From assembly GCA_036502625.1 (NCBI GenBank), contig DASXYG010000107.1:179510-243509 (forward strand): 64,000 nt of DNA. Reading direction: 5' to 3'. The position numbers were made by a program, and so were the translations under genes. The notes under the pieces were generated by a model. It made no database searches and was not told the DNA's origin. It was given only the letters and a program-made list of their open reading frames with translations. The DNA is from DASXYG01 sp036502625 (GTDB lineage: Bacteria > Actinomycetota > Actinomycetes > Streptosporangiales > Streptosporangiaceae). Below, in pieces: positions 7,929 to 15,868 of the stretch (position 1 is its first letter; every line of letters starts with the position of its first letter).

Positions 7929-8816
7929 TCAGGCGCGCGTCGGCACGCCCGCGTTCGCGAGGACGTCCCTGGCCGGGAGCGCCACGCTCTGCGCGGCGGT
8001 CATGCCGGTGGCGGCGAGATGGGCGTCCACGATCCGCAGCCCGGCCGCGTATCCGGCGAAGTCCGGCAGCCCCACCGGCTCGCTCCCCATGCGCCGGGCG
8101 GTCGCGTCGCCGTAGACGTACGGCGGGAGGTTCGCCATGCCGGAGACGTCGATCGCCGCGGTGACCTTCGCGCAGGCGTCGTCGAGCTCGGCGCCGGTGA
8201 GCGTGGTCGCCCACGGCCCCATCGCCTGCTCCCCCGCCAGCTCCCGTACGAACGCCTCGGCCAGCCCCTCCGCGACGACCTGCTCGCCGACCGTGACCGT
8301 CGCCGGGTTCCAGACGACGTTGGCGTAGCGCACGTTGTGGTGCAGCTCGTGCGCGGCCGCGTAGCCGATCTTCGCCAGGCTCGTCGCGGTGGGCCACATG
8401 GTGAGGTGGACGGCACCCGGGATGCCGCCCATGCCGAGGTAGCCGGAGTTGCGCACGGCGAACAGCTCGTCGTCCGGGTCGCCGAGGACCAGGACGACGT
8501 GCACGGTCTCCGCGGTGCGCGCCCTGGGCGCCGCCGCGGCGAGCCGTTCGCGCGCCGCGTCCATCGTCTCCGCGATCCGCGTCCACACCCCGGCGGCGCG
8601 CATCTCCGCGATCGCCGCGGCGTGGCGCGGGTCGTCCCGGTCCAGCGGGAAGCCGCTGCCCATCTGGTGCATCCGCACCAGGTCGACGTCGCCCATCACG
8701 GACATCGCGTCGCGCAGTGGCGCCAGGATCTCCCCCAGCGCCCCGGCGCGCTCCCCGGCCGGCCGCGCCAGCAGCGCGGCCATCTCCGCCCCCGTGTCGT
8801 GCACCACGATCCTCAT
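7929..8816 (-). CDS. DUF2268-type putative zinc metalloprotease
   Basis: A 295-residue protein with a gluzincin-like motif, H156-E-L-H-H160 in YAAAHELHHNVRY, followed by GEQVVAEGLAEAF around 175-190, where a Glu could be the third zinc ligand. This arrangement is what I know from DUF2268 predicted Zn-dependent proteases. Before the motif, HVVLVLGDPDDELFAVRNSGYLG and AVHLTMWP form the edge strand expected to bind a peptide. No signal peptide, so it is predicted cytoplasmic. It faces the MFS operon on the same strand with about 120 bp between them and is probably a separate unit. Substrate unknown. Confidence 0.78.
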   Translation of the reverse strand: MRIVVHDTGAEMAALLARPAGERAGALGEILAPLRDAMSVMGDVDLVRMHQMGSGFPLDRDDPRHAAAIAEMRAAGVWTRIAETMDAARERLAAAAPRARTAETVHVVLVLGDPDDELFAVRNSGYLGMGGIPGAVHLTMWPTATSLAKIGYAAAHELHHNVRYANVVWNPATVTVGEQVVAEGLAEAFVRELAGEQAMGPWATTLTGAELDDACAKVTAAIDVSGMANLPPYVYGDATARRMGSEPVGLPDFAGYAAGLRIVDAHLAATGMTAAQSVALPARDVLANAGVPTRA

Positions 8817-8847
8817 GCCACGGATCGTAGGAGACCAGGAGGCTCCG

Positions 8848-9045
8848 TCAGTGGCGGAAGGCGTCCTTGGCCTTCTCGGCGGCGTCGCCGAGCTTGTCGC
8901 CAGCCTTCTTCGCGGCGTCCTTGACGTCGGCCTTCGCCTGGTCGACGCGGCCCTCGTCGGCGAGTTCCTCGTCGCCGGACGCCGTGCCCGCGGCCTCCTT
9001 GGCCTTGCCGGTGATCCGGTCCTTGGCGTTCTCGAACGCGCCCAT
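8848..9045 (-). CDS. CsbD family stress-response protein
   Basis: A 65-residue, highly charged helical protein: MGAFENAKDRITGKAKEAAG is the CsbD signature, followed by Ala/Lys/Asp-rich heptad-like segments (QAKADVKDAAKKAGDKLGDAAEKAKD). It is preceded by a very strong Shine-Dalgarno (GGAGGAGCACC) directly before ATG 9045. CsbD-like proteins are typically induced by general stress sigma factors; no function beyond that is established for the family. The neighbouring RsbW-like kinase gene at 9144 fits a stress-signalling context. Confidence 0.9.
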   Translation of the reverse strand: MGAFENAKDRITGKAKEAAGTASGDEELADEGRVDQAKADVKDAAKKAGDKLGDAAEKAKDAFRH

Positions 9046-9143
9046 GGTGCTCCTCCATCGCTCGTCGTGATCGGACACCGGGTAAGACCCGCCCGTACGG
9101 GCGCGGCTCACGGTCCGGGCCGTGTGACCTGGGACACAGGCGG

Positions 9144-9578
9144 TCAGGTGGTGCGGTCGAGGCGGCGGGTGACGGCGTCGGGGCGCCACTGGATGGGCTT
9201 CTCGAAGTGCAGCCGCGTGGCGTCGTGGGAGTGGCCGTTGAGCCGGAGGTTCTCCACGACGGCGTTGATGATCTGCAGGCCGCGGCCATGCTCCGCGCCG
9301 GGCGCCGGCTCGGAGTCGGCGAGCGGGAGCGGCGAGGCCCCCGCGTTGACGATGTCGATGACGCACCGGTCGTCGTCGACCGACGCGCGCACCTGGTAGT
9401 CGTCGTCCACGGCCGCGTGCTCGACGACGTTCGCGCACGCCTCGGTCACCGCGAGCTCGATGTCGAGCCTGGTCTCGTCCGTCGCGCCGAGATCGGCCAG
9501 GCAGCCGCGCAGCATCTGGCGGGCGATCGGCACGCTCGCCGCCTCGTGCGGGAGACGGATCTCCAGATTGATCTTCAT
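9144..9578 (-). CDS. ATP-binding anti-sigma regulatory kinase (RsbW/HATPase_c-like)
   Basis: A 144-residue stand-alone GHKL ATPase domain. The N-box IELAVTEACANVVEHA lies at about 40-55, a weak G1 region follows (CVIDIVNAG), and the ATP-lid G2 motif is HGRGLQIINAVVENL near 102-116. The family includes serine kinases that bind and inhibit sigma factors or anti-anti-sigma factors. The start is ATG 9578, chosen for the GGAGGG Shine-Dalgarno directly upstream. No partner sigma factor or STAS gene is adjacent, which is common for actinobacterial paralogues. A PP2C phosphatase at 42028 is a possible but distant partner type. Confidence 0.85.
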   Translation of the reverse strand: MKINLEIRLPHEAASVPIARQMLRGCLADLGATDETRLDIELAVTEACANVVEHAAVDDDYQVRASVDDDRCVIDIVNAGASPLPLADSEPAPGAEHGRGLQIINAVVENLRLNGHSHDATRLHFEKPIQWRPDAVTRRLDRTT

Positions 9579-9671
9579 CGCGATCCCTCCTGCAGGCCGT
9601 GAGACCCGGCCCCTACCCGTCCGCACGGCGCTCTACCACCGGCCCGCGGCGTACCGCCCGAGCGGCCGAAG

Positions 9672-9699
9672 TTGCGGAACGTGATCAGTTCGTTACGCT
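9672..9699 (+). promoter_or_regulatory. Putative promoter of the Pro-rich membrane protein gene
   Basis: TTGCGG (9672-9677) and TACGCT (9694-9699) are 16 bp apart in a short lower-GC stretch. The ATG at 9707 follows by 7 bp, suggesting a leaderless transcript. Confidence 0.4.
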
Positions 9700-9706
9700 C
9701 TCTGCG

Positions 9707-10138
9707 ATGCCCGGAGTCTCCTGGATCACCGCCGAGGTCGGCGCGCGCATGTGGCTGCTCGCCGTCTATTTCGCGCTCGCGGTGCCCGCCCTGCTCGTCG
9801 GCGCGCACCTCGGCGCGCCCCCCGGCGGCATGCCCCCGGGCCCGCCGCCCGCGCACAGTGTCCGCGTGCCGCCGCCGACCGCGCCGCACCCGCCGCCCAC
9901 CGACCCGCCCGCCCAGGTCGCGGCGACGCCGCGGCCGGCCGCCACCGGGCCGGCGGCCGCCGCCACGGCCACCGCCACGCCCCACCCGGTACGCGACCGC
10001 CCGGCCCCGACCAGCGCCGCGCCCAGCCCGACGGCCTCCTCGATGCCCCGCCCGTCGGCGCCCAGCGCACCGCCCACGCCGGACGCGCCACGCCACGCAC
10101 CGACCTGGCTGCCGGACATGTACCGCGCCTGGCGCTGA
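9707..10138 (+). CDS. Membrane-anchored Pro/Ala/Thr-rich protein
   Basis: A 143-residue protein of unknown function. Residues 14-35 (RMWLLAVYFALAVPALLVGAH) form one membrane-spanning or signal-anchor segment. The rest is a low-complexity Pro/Ala/Thr region (about 38-130) ending in TWLPDMYRAWR, so most of the chain is probably extracytoplasmic and disordered. The ATG at 15th codon (9749) is an alternative start. Low sequence complexity limits any family assignment, but codon use and the promoter-like sequence upstream support a real gene. Confidence 0.6.
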   Translation: MPGVSWITAEVGARMWLLAVYFALAVPALLVGAHLGAPPGGMPPGPPPAHSVRVPPPTAPHPPPTDPPAQVAATPRPAATGPAAAATATATPHPVRDRPAPTSAAPSPTASSMPRPSAPSAPPTPDAPRHAPTWLPDMYRAWR

Positions 10139-10213
10139 CCCCGTCCGGCGCGGCGCGGAACAACCGGGCGCGGCGGATCGTTGTCAGCGCGTCCGTGAGG
10201 GGTGAGGTGGGCG

Positions 10214-11374
10214 ATGGCAGTAAGTGAGGCGGCGCGGCCCGCGCGGTCGCGGCCGGTCCGTATCGTCGCGGTTCTCGTGGTGGTCGTAGCGCTGCTGTTC
10301 GGCGTCCCGTGGCTGACGATCGTGGTGGCCGGCGCGTGGCCGGTGCCCGTCGCCGCGGTCGGCGCGGTGCTGTTCGGCGGCGCGGCGCTGGCGCTGCCGC
10401 TGCTGATGGTCCAGGGCCACCTGCGCGGACGCGACGCGGCCGCCCGCGCCGGCGACACCCTGCTCGGCGCCGCGTGGGTGCTGTTCACCTGGTCGGTGGC
10501 CGGCAACGTGCTGCGGCTCGTGCTGATGGCGTTCGGCGTGGCCGACGCCGCGCGCATCGCGGCGGTCGCGGTCGTCGTGGCGGCGGCGGCGCTGCTGGCC
10601 TGGGGGCACTACGAGGCCATGCGCGTGCCGCGGATCAAGCGCGTGCCCGTCACGGTGCCGCGGCTCGGCCCCGGGCTCGACGGCGTCCGCGTGGTCATGC
10701 TGACCGACACGCACTACGGCCCGATCGACCGCGCCGCGTGGTCGGCGAAGGTCGCCGAAACCGTCAACGGCCTCGGCGCCGACATCGTCTGCCACGTCGG
10801 CGACATCGCCGACGGCCCGGTCGCGTCCCGTACGGCGCAGGTCGCGCCGCTGGAGGGCATCACCGCGGCGCTGGCCCGCGTCTACGTCACCGGCAACCAC
10901 GAGTACTTCGGCGACGCTGTCGGCTGGCTGGACAAGATGCGCGCGCTCGGCTGGGAGACGCTGCACAACCAGCACACCGTCGTCGAGCGCGGCGGCGACC
11001 GGCTGGTGCTCGCCGGCATCGACGACTACACCGCGCGCACCTCCGGCGCCCCCGGCCACGGCAGCGACCTCGACACCGCGCTCGACGGCACCGACCCCGA
11101 CCTCCCCGTCCTGCTCCTGGCGCACCAGCCCAAGCAGGTGGCGCTGGCCGAGGCGGCGGGCGTCGACCTCCAGATCTCCGGCCACACGCACGGCGGCCAG
11201 ATCTGGCCGTTCCACCACCTCGTGCGCATCGACCAGCCGTCCGTCTCGGGCCTGGTCCGGCGCGCCGGCCGCACCCAGCTCTACACCAGCCGCGGCACCG
11301 GCTTCTGGGGCCCGCCGTTCCGGGTCTTCGCGCCCAGCGAGATCACCGTCATCACGCTGCACGCCGGGGCCTGA
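10214..11374 (+). CDS. Membrane-anchored metallophosphoesterase
   Basis: A 386-residue protein with about four N-terminal membrane helices (residues 15-130) followed by a calcineurin-like phosphoesterase domain (about 155-386). All metal-binding blocks are visible: D165-T-H167, G196-D197, G227-N-H-E230 and the late GHTHGGQIWPF. The terminal TSRGTGFWGPPFRVFAPSEIT is typical of the YkuE/TMEM62-like subgroup. The active site would face the cytoplasm or the membrane surface; the substrate may be a phosphoester lipid or nucleotide. I start at ATG 10214 (GAGGTGGGCG upstream) rather than the GTG at 10202. The zinc dehydrogenase gene follows after 14 bp, probably in the same transcript. Confidence 0.88.
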   Translation: MAVSEAARPARSRPVRIVAVLVVVVALLFGVPWLTIVVAGAWPVPVAAVGAVLFGGAALALPLLMVQGHLRGRDAAARAGDTLLGAAWVLFTWSVAGNVLRLVLMAFGVADAARIAAVAVVVAAAALLAWGHYEAMRVPRIKRVPVTVPRLGPGLDGVRVVMLTDTHYGPIDRAAWSAKVAETVNGLGADIVCHVGDIADGPVASRTAQVAPLEGITAALARVYVTGNHEYFGDAVGWLDKMRALGWETLHNQHTVVERGGDRLVLAGIDDYTARTSGAPGHGSDLDTALDGTDPDLPVLLLAHQPKQVALAEAAGVDLQISGHTHGGQIWPFHHLVRIDQPSVSGLVRRAGRTQLYTSRGTGFWGPPFRVFAPSEITVITLHAGA

Positions 11375-11388
11375 CGGAGGTGGCCGCC

Positions 11389-12381
11389 ATGGGGTCCGCC
11401 ATCGAGCTCGCGGAGCCGGGCCGGTTCCGCCTGGTCACCGTCGCCGTGCCGGAGCCGGGCCCCGGGGAGGCGCTCGTACGGGTGGCCGCCGCCGGGCTGT
11501 GCGGCAGCGACCGCGAGCTGTTCGCCGGCACCCGCCCGGCCGGGTTCGCCGCCTACCCGGTCGTCCCCGGCCACGAGTGGTCGGGCACGGTCGAAGCGGT
11601 CGGGCCCGGCGTCGATCCCGCGCTGACCGGCGCGCCCGTGGTGGGCGAGGGGTTCCGCGCCTGCCGGGTGTGCGCGCGGTGCCGCAACGGCCGGCAGAAC
11701 CTCTGCGAGGCCGGCTACGACGAGACGGGCTTCACCCGTCCTGGCGCGTTCGCCGACCACCTGCTGATCCCCGCCCACCTGCTGCACACCCTGCCCCCGG
11801 GCACCGACCTCAGGGCGGCCGCGCTCGTGGAGCCCGCCGCGGTCGCCGCCGCCGCGGTGCACCGCGCCGCCCCGGAGCCCGGCGACCGGGTGGCGGTCGT
11901 CGGCGGCGGCACCCTCGGGCTGCTCGCCGCGCAGCTCCTGGCCGCGTCGCCGGTCGCCGAGCTGGCCGTCGTCGAGCCGCGCGCCGCGCGCGAACCGGCC
12001 GCGCGCGCCGCGGGCGCCACCGCGTTCGTACCACCGGGCGGCGCCGAGGGCGGCTTCGACGTGGTGATCGAGGCGGCCGGCGCGCCCGGCACGGCACGCT
12101 CGGCCGTTGAGCTGGCGCGCCGCGGGGCGCGGGTCGTGCTGACCGGCATCCCCGGCGTCCCCGACACCCTGCCCGTCGGCGAGCTGGTCGGCCGCGCGCT
12201 GCGGCTCGACACGGTCTTCGGCGCGGCGCCCGCCGACTGGGTCCGCGCCGTACGCGCCCTGGCCTGCGGCGTGCTCGACCCGGCGCCGCTGATCGACGGC
12301 GACCTCCCGCTGGCCGACTACGCCGCCGCCCTGGAGCGCTGCGCCGCGCCCGATGCCGGGAAGGTCCTGCTCCGTCCCTGA
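11389..12381 (+). CDS. Zinc-binding alcohol dehydrogenase (MDR family)
   Basis: A 330-residue medium-chain dehydrogenase/reductase. The catalytic zinc ligands are C38 (GLCGSDRELF) and H62-E63 (GHEW). The structural zinc lobe is intact: C92, C95, C98, C106 in CRVCARCRNGRQNLC. The Rossmann motif VAVVGGGTLGLLAAQLL occurs at about 168-184. The combination resembles sorbitol/threonine dehydrogenase-like enzymes that oxidise secondary alcohols with NAD(P)+. It is 14 bp after the phosphoesterase gene behind ACGGAGGTGG, so the two are probably co-transcribed. It is slightly shorter than typical (about 345). Confidence 0.88.
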   Translation: MGSAIELAEPGRFRLVTVAVPEPGPGEALVRVAAAGLCGSDRELFAGTRPAGFAAYPVVPGHEWSGTVEAVGPGVDPALTGAPVVGEGFRACRVCARCRNGRQNLCEAGYDETGFTRPGAFADHLLIPAHLLHTLPPGTDLRAAALVEPAAVAAAAVHRAAPEPGDRVAVVGGGTLGLLAAQLLAASPVAELAVVEPRAAREPAARAAGATAFVPPGGAEGGFDVVIEAAGAPGTARSAVELARRGARVVLTGIPGVPDTLPVGELVGRALRLDTVFGAAPADWVRAVRALACGVLDPAPLIDGDLPLADYAAALERCAAPDAGKVLLRP

Positions 12382-12451
12382 CCGGCTGGACCCCGCCCGT
12401 ACGACAGGAGACCATCGGTCGACGGCCCCGGCGCAGAAGGCAGGTACACCG

Positions 12452-14080
12452 ATGGCGGAGCTGGTGCTCGGACCCCTGCTGCGGTGCACGGAGGCGACGT
12501 CGGCGGCGATCTGGGTGGAGACGGACGCACCGTGCGAGGTGCGGGTGCTCGGCGCCGCCGCCCGTACGTTCACCGTCCACGGCCACCACTACGCCCTGGT
12601 CGACGTCGACGGCCTGGAACCGGGCACGAGCACGCCGTACACCGTGGAGCTCGACGGCGAGCGGGTGTGGCCCGAGCCGGGTTCGGCGTTCCCGCCGAGC
12701 CGTGTCCGCACCCCCGCGCCGGACGCCACGGTGCGGGTGGTGTTCGGGTCGTGCCGGGTCAGCGGGCCGCACGAGACGGCCGACAACGTGACGCACGGCG
12801 TGGACGTGCTGCGCGCGTACGCCCTGCGCGCCGCCGCCGGCGACGCGGACCCCTGGCCGACCGTGCTGTTGATGGCCGGCGACCAGGTGTACGCGGACGA
12901 GCCGTCGGAGCAGATGCGCGCCTTCATCCGGGACCGCCGCGACGTCGCGGAGCCGCCGGGCGAGGAGATCGCCGACTTCGCGGAGTACGCGCACCTCTAC
13001 CGCCTGGCGTTCGGCGATCCGGCGTGCCGGTGGCTGCTGTCCACGGTGCCCAGCCTGATGATCTTCGACGACCACGACATCAGGGACGACTGGAACACCT
13101 CGCGCGCCTGGCGCGAGGAGATCACCGCCCGGCCGTGGTGGCGGGCGCGCATCACCGGCGGCCTCGGCGCGTACTGGATCTACCAGCACATCGGCAACCT
13201 GCCCCGCGCCGAGCGCGACACCGACGAGCTGTTGGCGAAGCTGCGCGCCGCGGACGGCGACGGCGGCGACCTGCTCGACGCGTTCGCCTGGCGCGCCGAC
13301 CAGGAGAACGACTCCAACCGCTGGAGCTACCGGCACGACTTCGGCGGCACGCGGCTGGTCGTCGTGGACTCCCGCTGCGGCCGCGTGCTCACCCCGGGCA
13401 AGCGCCGCATGCTCGCCGGCTCCGAGTCCGCGTGGCTGGACGACCAGTGCCGCGGCGACGTCGACCACCTGCTCATCGCGACGTCGCTGCCGTTCCTGCT
13501 GCCCGCCGGGCTGTACGACCTGGAGGCGTGGAACGAGGCGGTCTGCGACGGCGTCTGGGGGCGGCGCGCGGCCGCGTTCGGCGAGCGGATCCGGCAGGCG
13601 TACGACCTGGAGCACTGGGCGGCGTTCCGTACGTCCTGCGACATGCTCACCGCGAGCATCACGGAGGTGGCGCGCGGCGAGCGGGGGCGGCCGCCGGCGA
13701 GCATCGTGTTCCTGTCCGGCGACGTGCACCACTCCTACCTCAACAAGGTGACGAGCCCGCCGTTGCCGACGCCGATCTACCAGGCCGTGTGCTCGCCGAT
13801 CCGCAACCCGATGACGGGCATGCTGCGGCTGGCGAACATCGTCGCGACGTTCGGCGTGGCGCAGGTCGCCGGGCGCGTGCTGGCCCGCCTCGCCGGAATC
13901 CGCCGCCCCGGCCTGCGCTGGAAGCTGGACCGGCGGCCGTGGTTCTCCAACTCCCTGTCCACGCTGGACATCGACCACCGCACGGCCACGATCCGCTGGG
14001 AGGCCGCCACCGTCAACGTCGCCGAACCGCAGCTCGCGACCGTGGCCACCGTCGACCTGACCGGCCGCCCACCCGCCTGA
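12452..14080 (+). CDS. PhoD-like alkaline phosphatase/phosphodiesterase
   Basis: A 542-residue PhoD-like metallophosphatase. The N-terminal Ig-like domain (about 1-90) ends in TPAPDATVRVVFGSCRVSGPH, the usual entry into the catalytic domain. Metal-site motifs follow: LLMAGDQVYADEPSEQMR, STVPSLMIFDDHDIRDDWN, VVDSRCGR and VFLSGDVHHSYLNKV. There is no signal peptide or Tat motif, unlike secreted PhoD, so it is probably cytoplasmic; many actinobacterial paralogues share this. It begins 70 bp after the dehydrogenase gene with only a weak ribosome-binding site. It presumably hydrolyses phosphomono- or diesters; the physiological substrate is unknown. Confidence 0.87.
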   Translation: MAELVLGPLLRCTEATSAAIWVETDAPCEVRVLGAAARTFTVHGHHYALVDVDGLEPGTSTPYTVELDGERVWPEPGSAFPPSRVRTPAPDATVRVVFGSCRVSGPHETADNVTHGVDVLRAYALRAAAGDADPWPTVLLMAGDQVYADEPSEQMRAFIRDRRDVAEPPGEEIADFAEYAHLYRLAFGDPACRWLLSTVPSLMIFDDHDIRDDWNTSRAWREEITARPWWRARITGGLGAYWIYQHIGNLPRAERDTDELLAKLRAADGDGGDLLDAFAWRADQENDSNRWSYRHDFGGTRLVVVDSRCGRVLTPGKRRMLAGSESAWLDDQCRGDVDHLLIATSLPFLLPAGLYDLEAWNEAVCDGVWGRRAAAFGERIRQAYDLEHWAAFRTSCDMLTASITEVARGERGRPPASIVFLSGDVHHSYLNKVTSPPLPTPIYQAVCSPIRNPMTGMLRLANIVATFGVAQVAGRVLARLAGIRRPGLRWKLDRRPWFSNSLSTLDIDHRTATIRWEAATVNVAEPQLATVATVDLTGRPPA

Positions 14081-14115
14081 CCAGCCCGGCCATGAGACCT
14101 GCCTAGGATGGCGCG

Positions 14116-15747
14116 ATGGTCCGGGCGAGCTTGGCGCGGGTGCTCGAAGACCTCGGCGGCACGCTGCTCGAGGTCGTCTGCGGCGACCCCGAACGCGTGA
14201 CCGGCATCGGCGGCGTCGTCATCCACGACGCGGCCGACGAGCAGGTCATGCCGGCGCGCGCGGTGGTGCTCGGCGTCGGCGTGCACGACGCGGCGCAGGT
14301 GGAGCGGCTGCTCGCGCAGGTGGACGGCCGCGCGGGCGCGGTCGTCGTACGCTCGCCGGTGTCCGCGGGCGCCCGGGTGCGCGAGGCGGCGGAGCGGTCC
14401 GGCATCGTGCTGCTCGGGCTCGTCGCCGGGGCGTCGTGGGTGCAGGTCACGGCGCTGCTGCGGACCGTGCTCGCGGAGGACGGCGTGCCGTTCGAGGAGG
14501 CGGAGACGCTCGGCGGCTTCCCCTCGGGCGACCTGTTCTCGCTGGCCAACGCGATCGCCGCGCAGCTCGACGCGCCGGTGACGATCGAGGACCGCAGCTC
14601 GCGCGTGCTGGCGTTCTCCGGCAACCAGGACGAGGCGGACGAGCCGCGGGTGGAGACCGTGCTCGGCCGCCAGGTGCCGCAGAAGTACGCGCGCGCCCTG
14701 GCCGACGTCGGCGTGTTCGACGAGCTGTACCGCAGCGACCGGCCCATCTACGTGGACATGACGGCCGTCGGCGTCGGCATCCCCACGATCACGATGTCGC
14801 GCGCCGCCATCGCCGTACGCGCCGGCGACGAGCTGCTCGGGTCGATCTGGGCGGCGGTGCACGAGCCGCTCGACGCCGGGCGCAGCGACGCGCTCGCCGA
14901 CGCCGCGAAGCTGGTCGCGCTGCACCTGCTGCGCGTACGGGCCGGCACCGGGGTGCAGCGGCGGCTGCGCGCGGAGCTGCTCAGCACCGCGCTCGAGGGC
15001 GGGCCGGGGTCGCAGGCGGCGCTGGAGCGGCTCGGGCTGGCCGGCACGCCGGTGGTGGTGCTGGCCCTCGCGGTGCCGGAGCCGTCCGGCGACGCGGTGT
15101 CCATCGCCGACGAGACGAACCGGGAGACCGAGCGGCAGCGGGTCAGCGACGGATTCGCCCTGCACCTGTCCGCGATGCACCCGCGCAGCGCGGTCGCGCC
15201 GGTCGAGCAGGTCGTCTACGGGCTGCTGCCGGTCGACCGGGGCAGCGCGGACGCCGAGGAGCGCGCCGTGCGGATCGCCCGCGACTTCCTGGCCCGCCTC
15301 GGCGACCGCGTGCCGGCGGTGATCGGCGTCGGCCCGTGCGCGCGGACCCCGGCGGAGCTGGCGGGCGCGCGCACCAGCGCCACCCGGGCGCTGCGCGCGC
15401 TGCGCACGTACCGGCCGGCGATGCGGGTCGCCCGCCTCGCCGACGTCTACATGCAGGCCATGCTCCTTGAGCTGCGCGACCTCGCGGCGGCGCACGGCGA
15501 CCGGCCGAGCGGGCCGCCGGCCCGCCTCCAGGACTACGACGCGCGGCACGGCACCAGCCTGGTCGCGACGCTCACCGCCTGGCTGGACGCGTTCGGCGAC
15601 GTACGGGCCGCGGCGGCCGCCCTGCACGTCCACCCCAACACGTTCCGCTACCGGCTGCGGCGGGTGGCCGAGGTCGGCGAGGTCGATCTCGCCGACCCGG
15701 AGGCACGCTTCGCGGCCATGCTGCAACTGCGCGTCCTCGACGGCTAG
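14116..15747 (+). CDS. PucR family transcriptional regulator
   Basis: A 543-residue regulator with the PucR layout: an N-terminal purine-catabolism-type sensor (about 1-120), a middle GAF/GGDEF-like region (150-400) and a C-terminal HTH_30 helix-turn-helix. The last reads DVRAAAAALHVHPNTFRYRLRRVAEV, near 495-525. A TAGGAT -10-like box at 14104-14109 suggests a short leader. PucR proteins usually activate adjacent catabolic operons. Downstream on the same strand lies a five-gene D-amino-acid-type operon, with an 18-bp perfect palindrome directly after this gene's stop codon, so it is the obvious candidate regulator of 15869-24132. Confidence 0.9.
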   Translation: MVRASLARVLEDLGGTLLEVVCGDPERVTGIGGVVIHDAADEQVMPARAVVLGVGVHDAAQVERLLAQVDGRAGAVVVRSPVSAGARVREAAERSGIVLLGLVAGASWVQVTALLRTVLAEDGVPFEEAETLGGFPSGDLFSLANAIAAQLDAPVTIEDRSSRVLAFSGNQDEADEPRVETVLGRQVPQKYARALADVGVFDELYRSDRPIYVDMTAVGVGIPTITMSRAAIAVRAGDELLGSIWAAVHEPLDAGRSDALADAAKLVALHLLRVRAGTGVQRRLRAELLSTALEGGPGSQAALERLGLAGTPVVVLALAVPEPSGDAVSIADETNRETERQRVSDGFALHLSAMHPRSAVAPVEQVVYGLLPVDRGSADAEERAVRIARDFLARLGDRVPAVIGVGPCARTPAELAGARTSATRALRALRTYRPAMRVARLADVYMQAMLLELRDLAAAHGDRPSGPPARLQDYDARHGTSLVATLTAWLDAFGDVRAAAAALHVHPNTFRYRLRRVAEVGEVDLADPEARFAAMLQLRVLDG

Positions 15748-15751
15748 CGTT

Positions 15752-15769
15752 TTCGTCCGATCGGACGAA
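15752..15769. promoter_or_regulatory. Perfect 18-bp palindrome, candidate PucR operator
   Basis: TTCGTCCGATCGGACGAA is an uninterrupted perfect palindrome placed 4 bp after the PucR stop codon and 100 bp before the first structural gene. It has no loop or T-tract, so it fits a protein-binding site better than a terminator. Control of the downstream operon by the PucR protein is inferred from position. Confidence 0.5.
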
Positions 15770-15801
15770 CGGCGCCCGCCACGTTGTGCCCCCGGACCGA
15801 A

Positions 15802-15818
15802 CCGGGCGGACCGCCCGG
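15802..15818. promoter_or_regulatory. Second inverted repeat in the operon leader
   Basis: CCGGGCGG-A-CCGCCCGG, two perfect 8-bp arms around one base, lies 50 bp downstream of the 18-bp palindrome and 51 bp before ATG 15869. It could be a second operator or a GC hairpin in the leader RNA. No convincing -35/-10 pair was found in this gap. Confidence 0.35.
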
Positions 15819-15868
15819 ATCGTACGGTGCCTACCTGAAAGCAACCGGTGCGAACGGAGACGGGGCGG

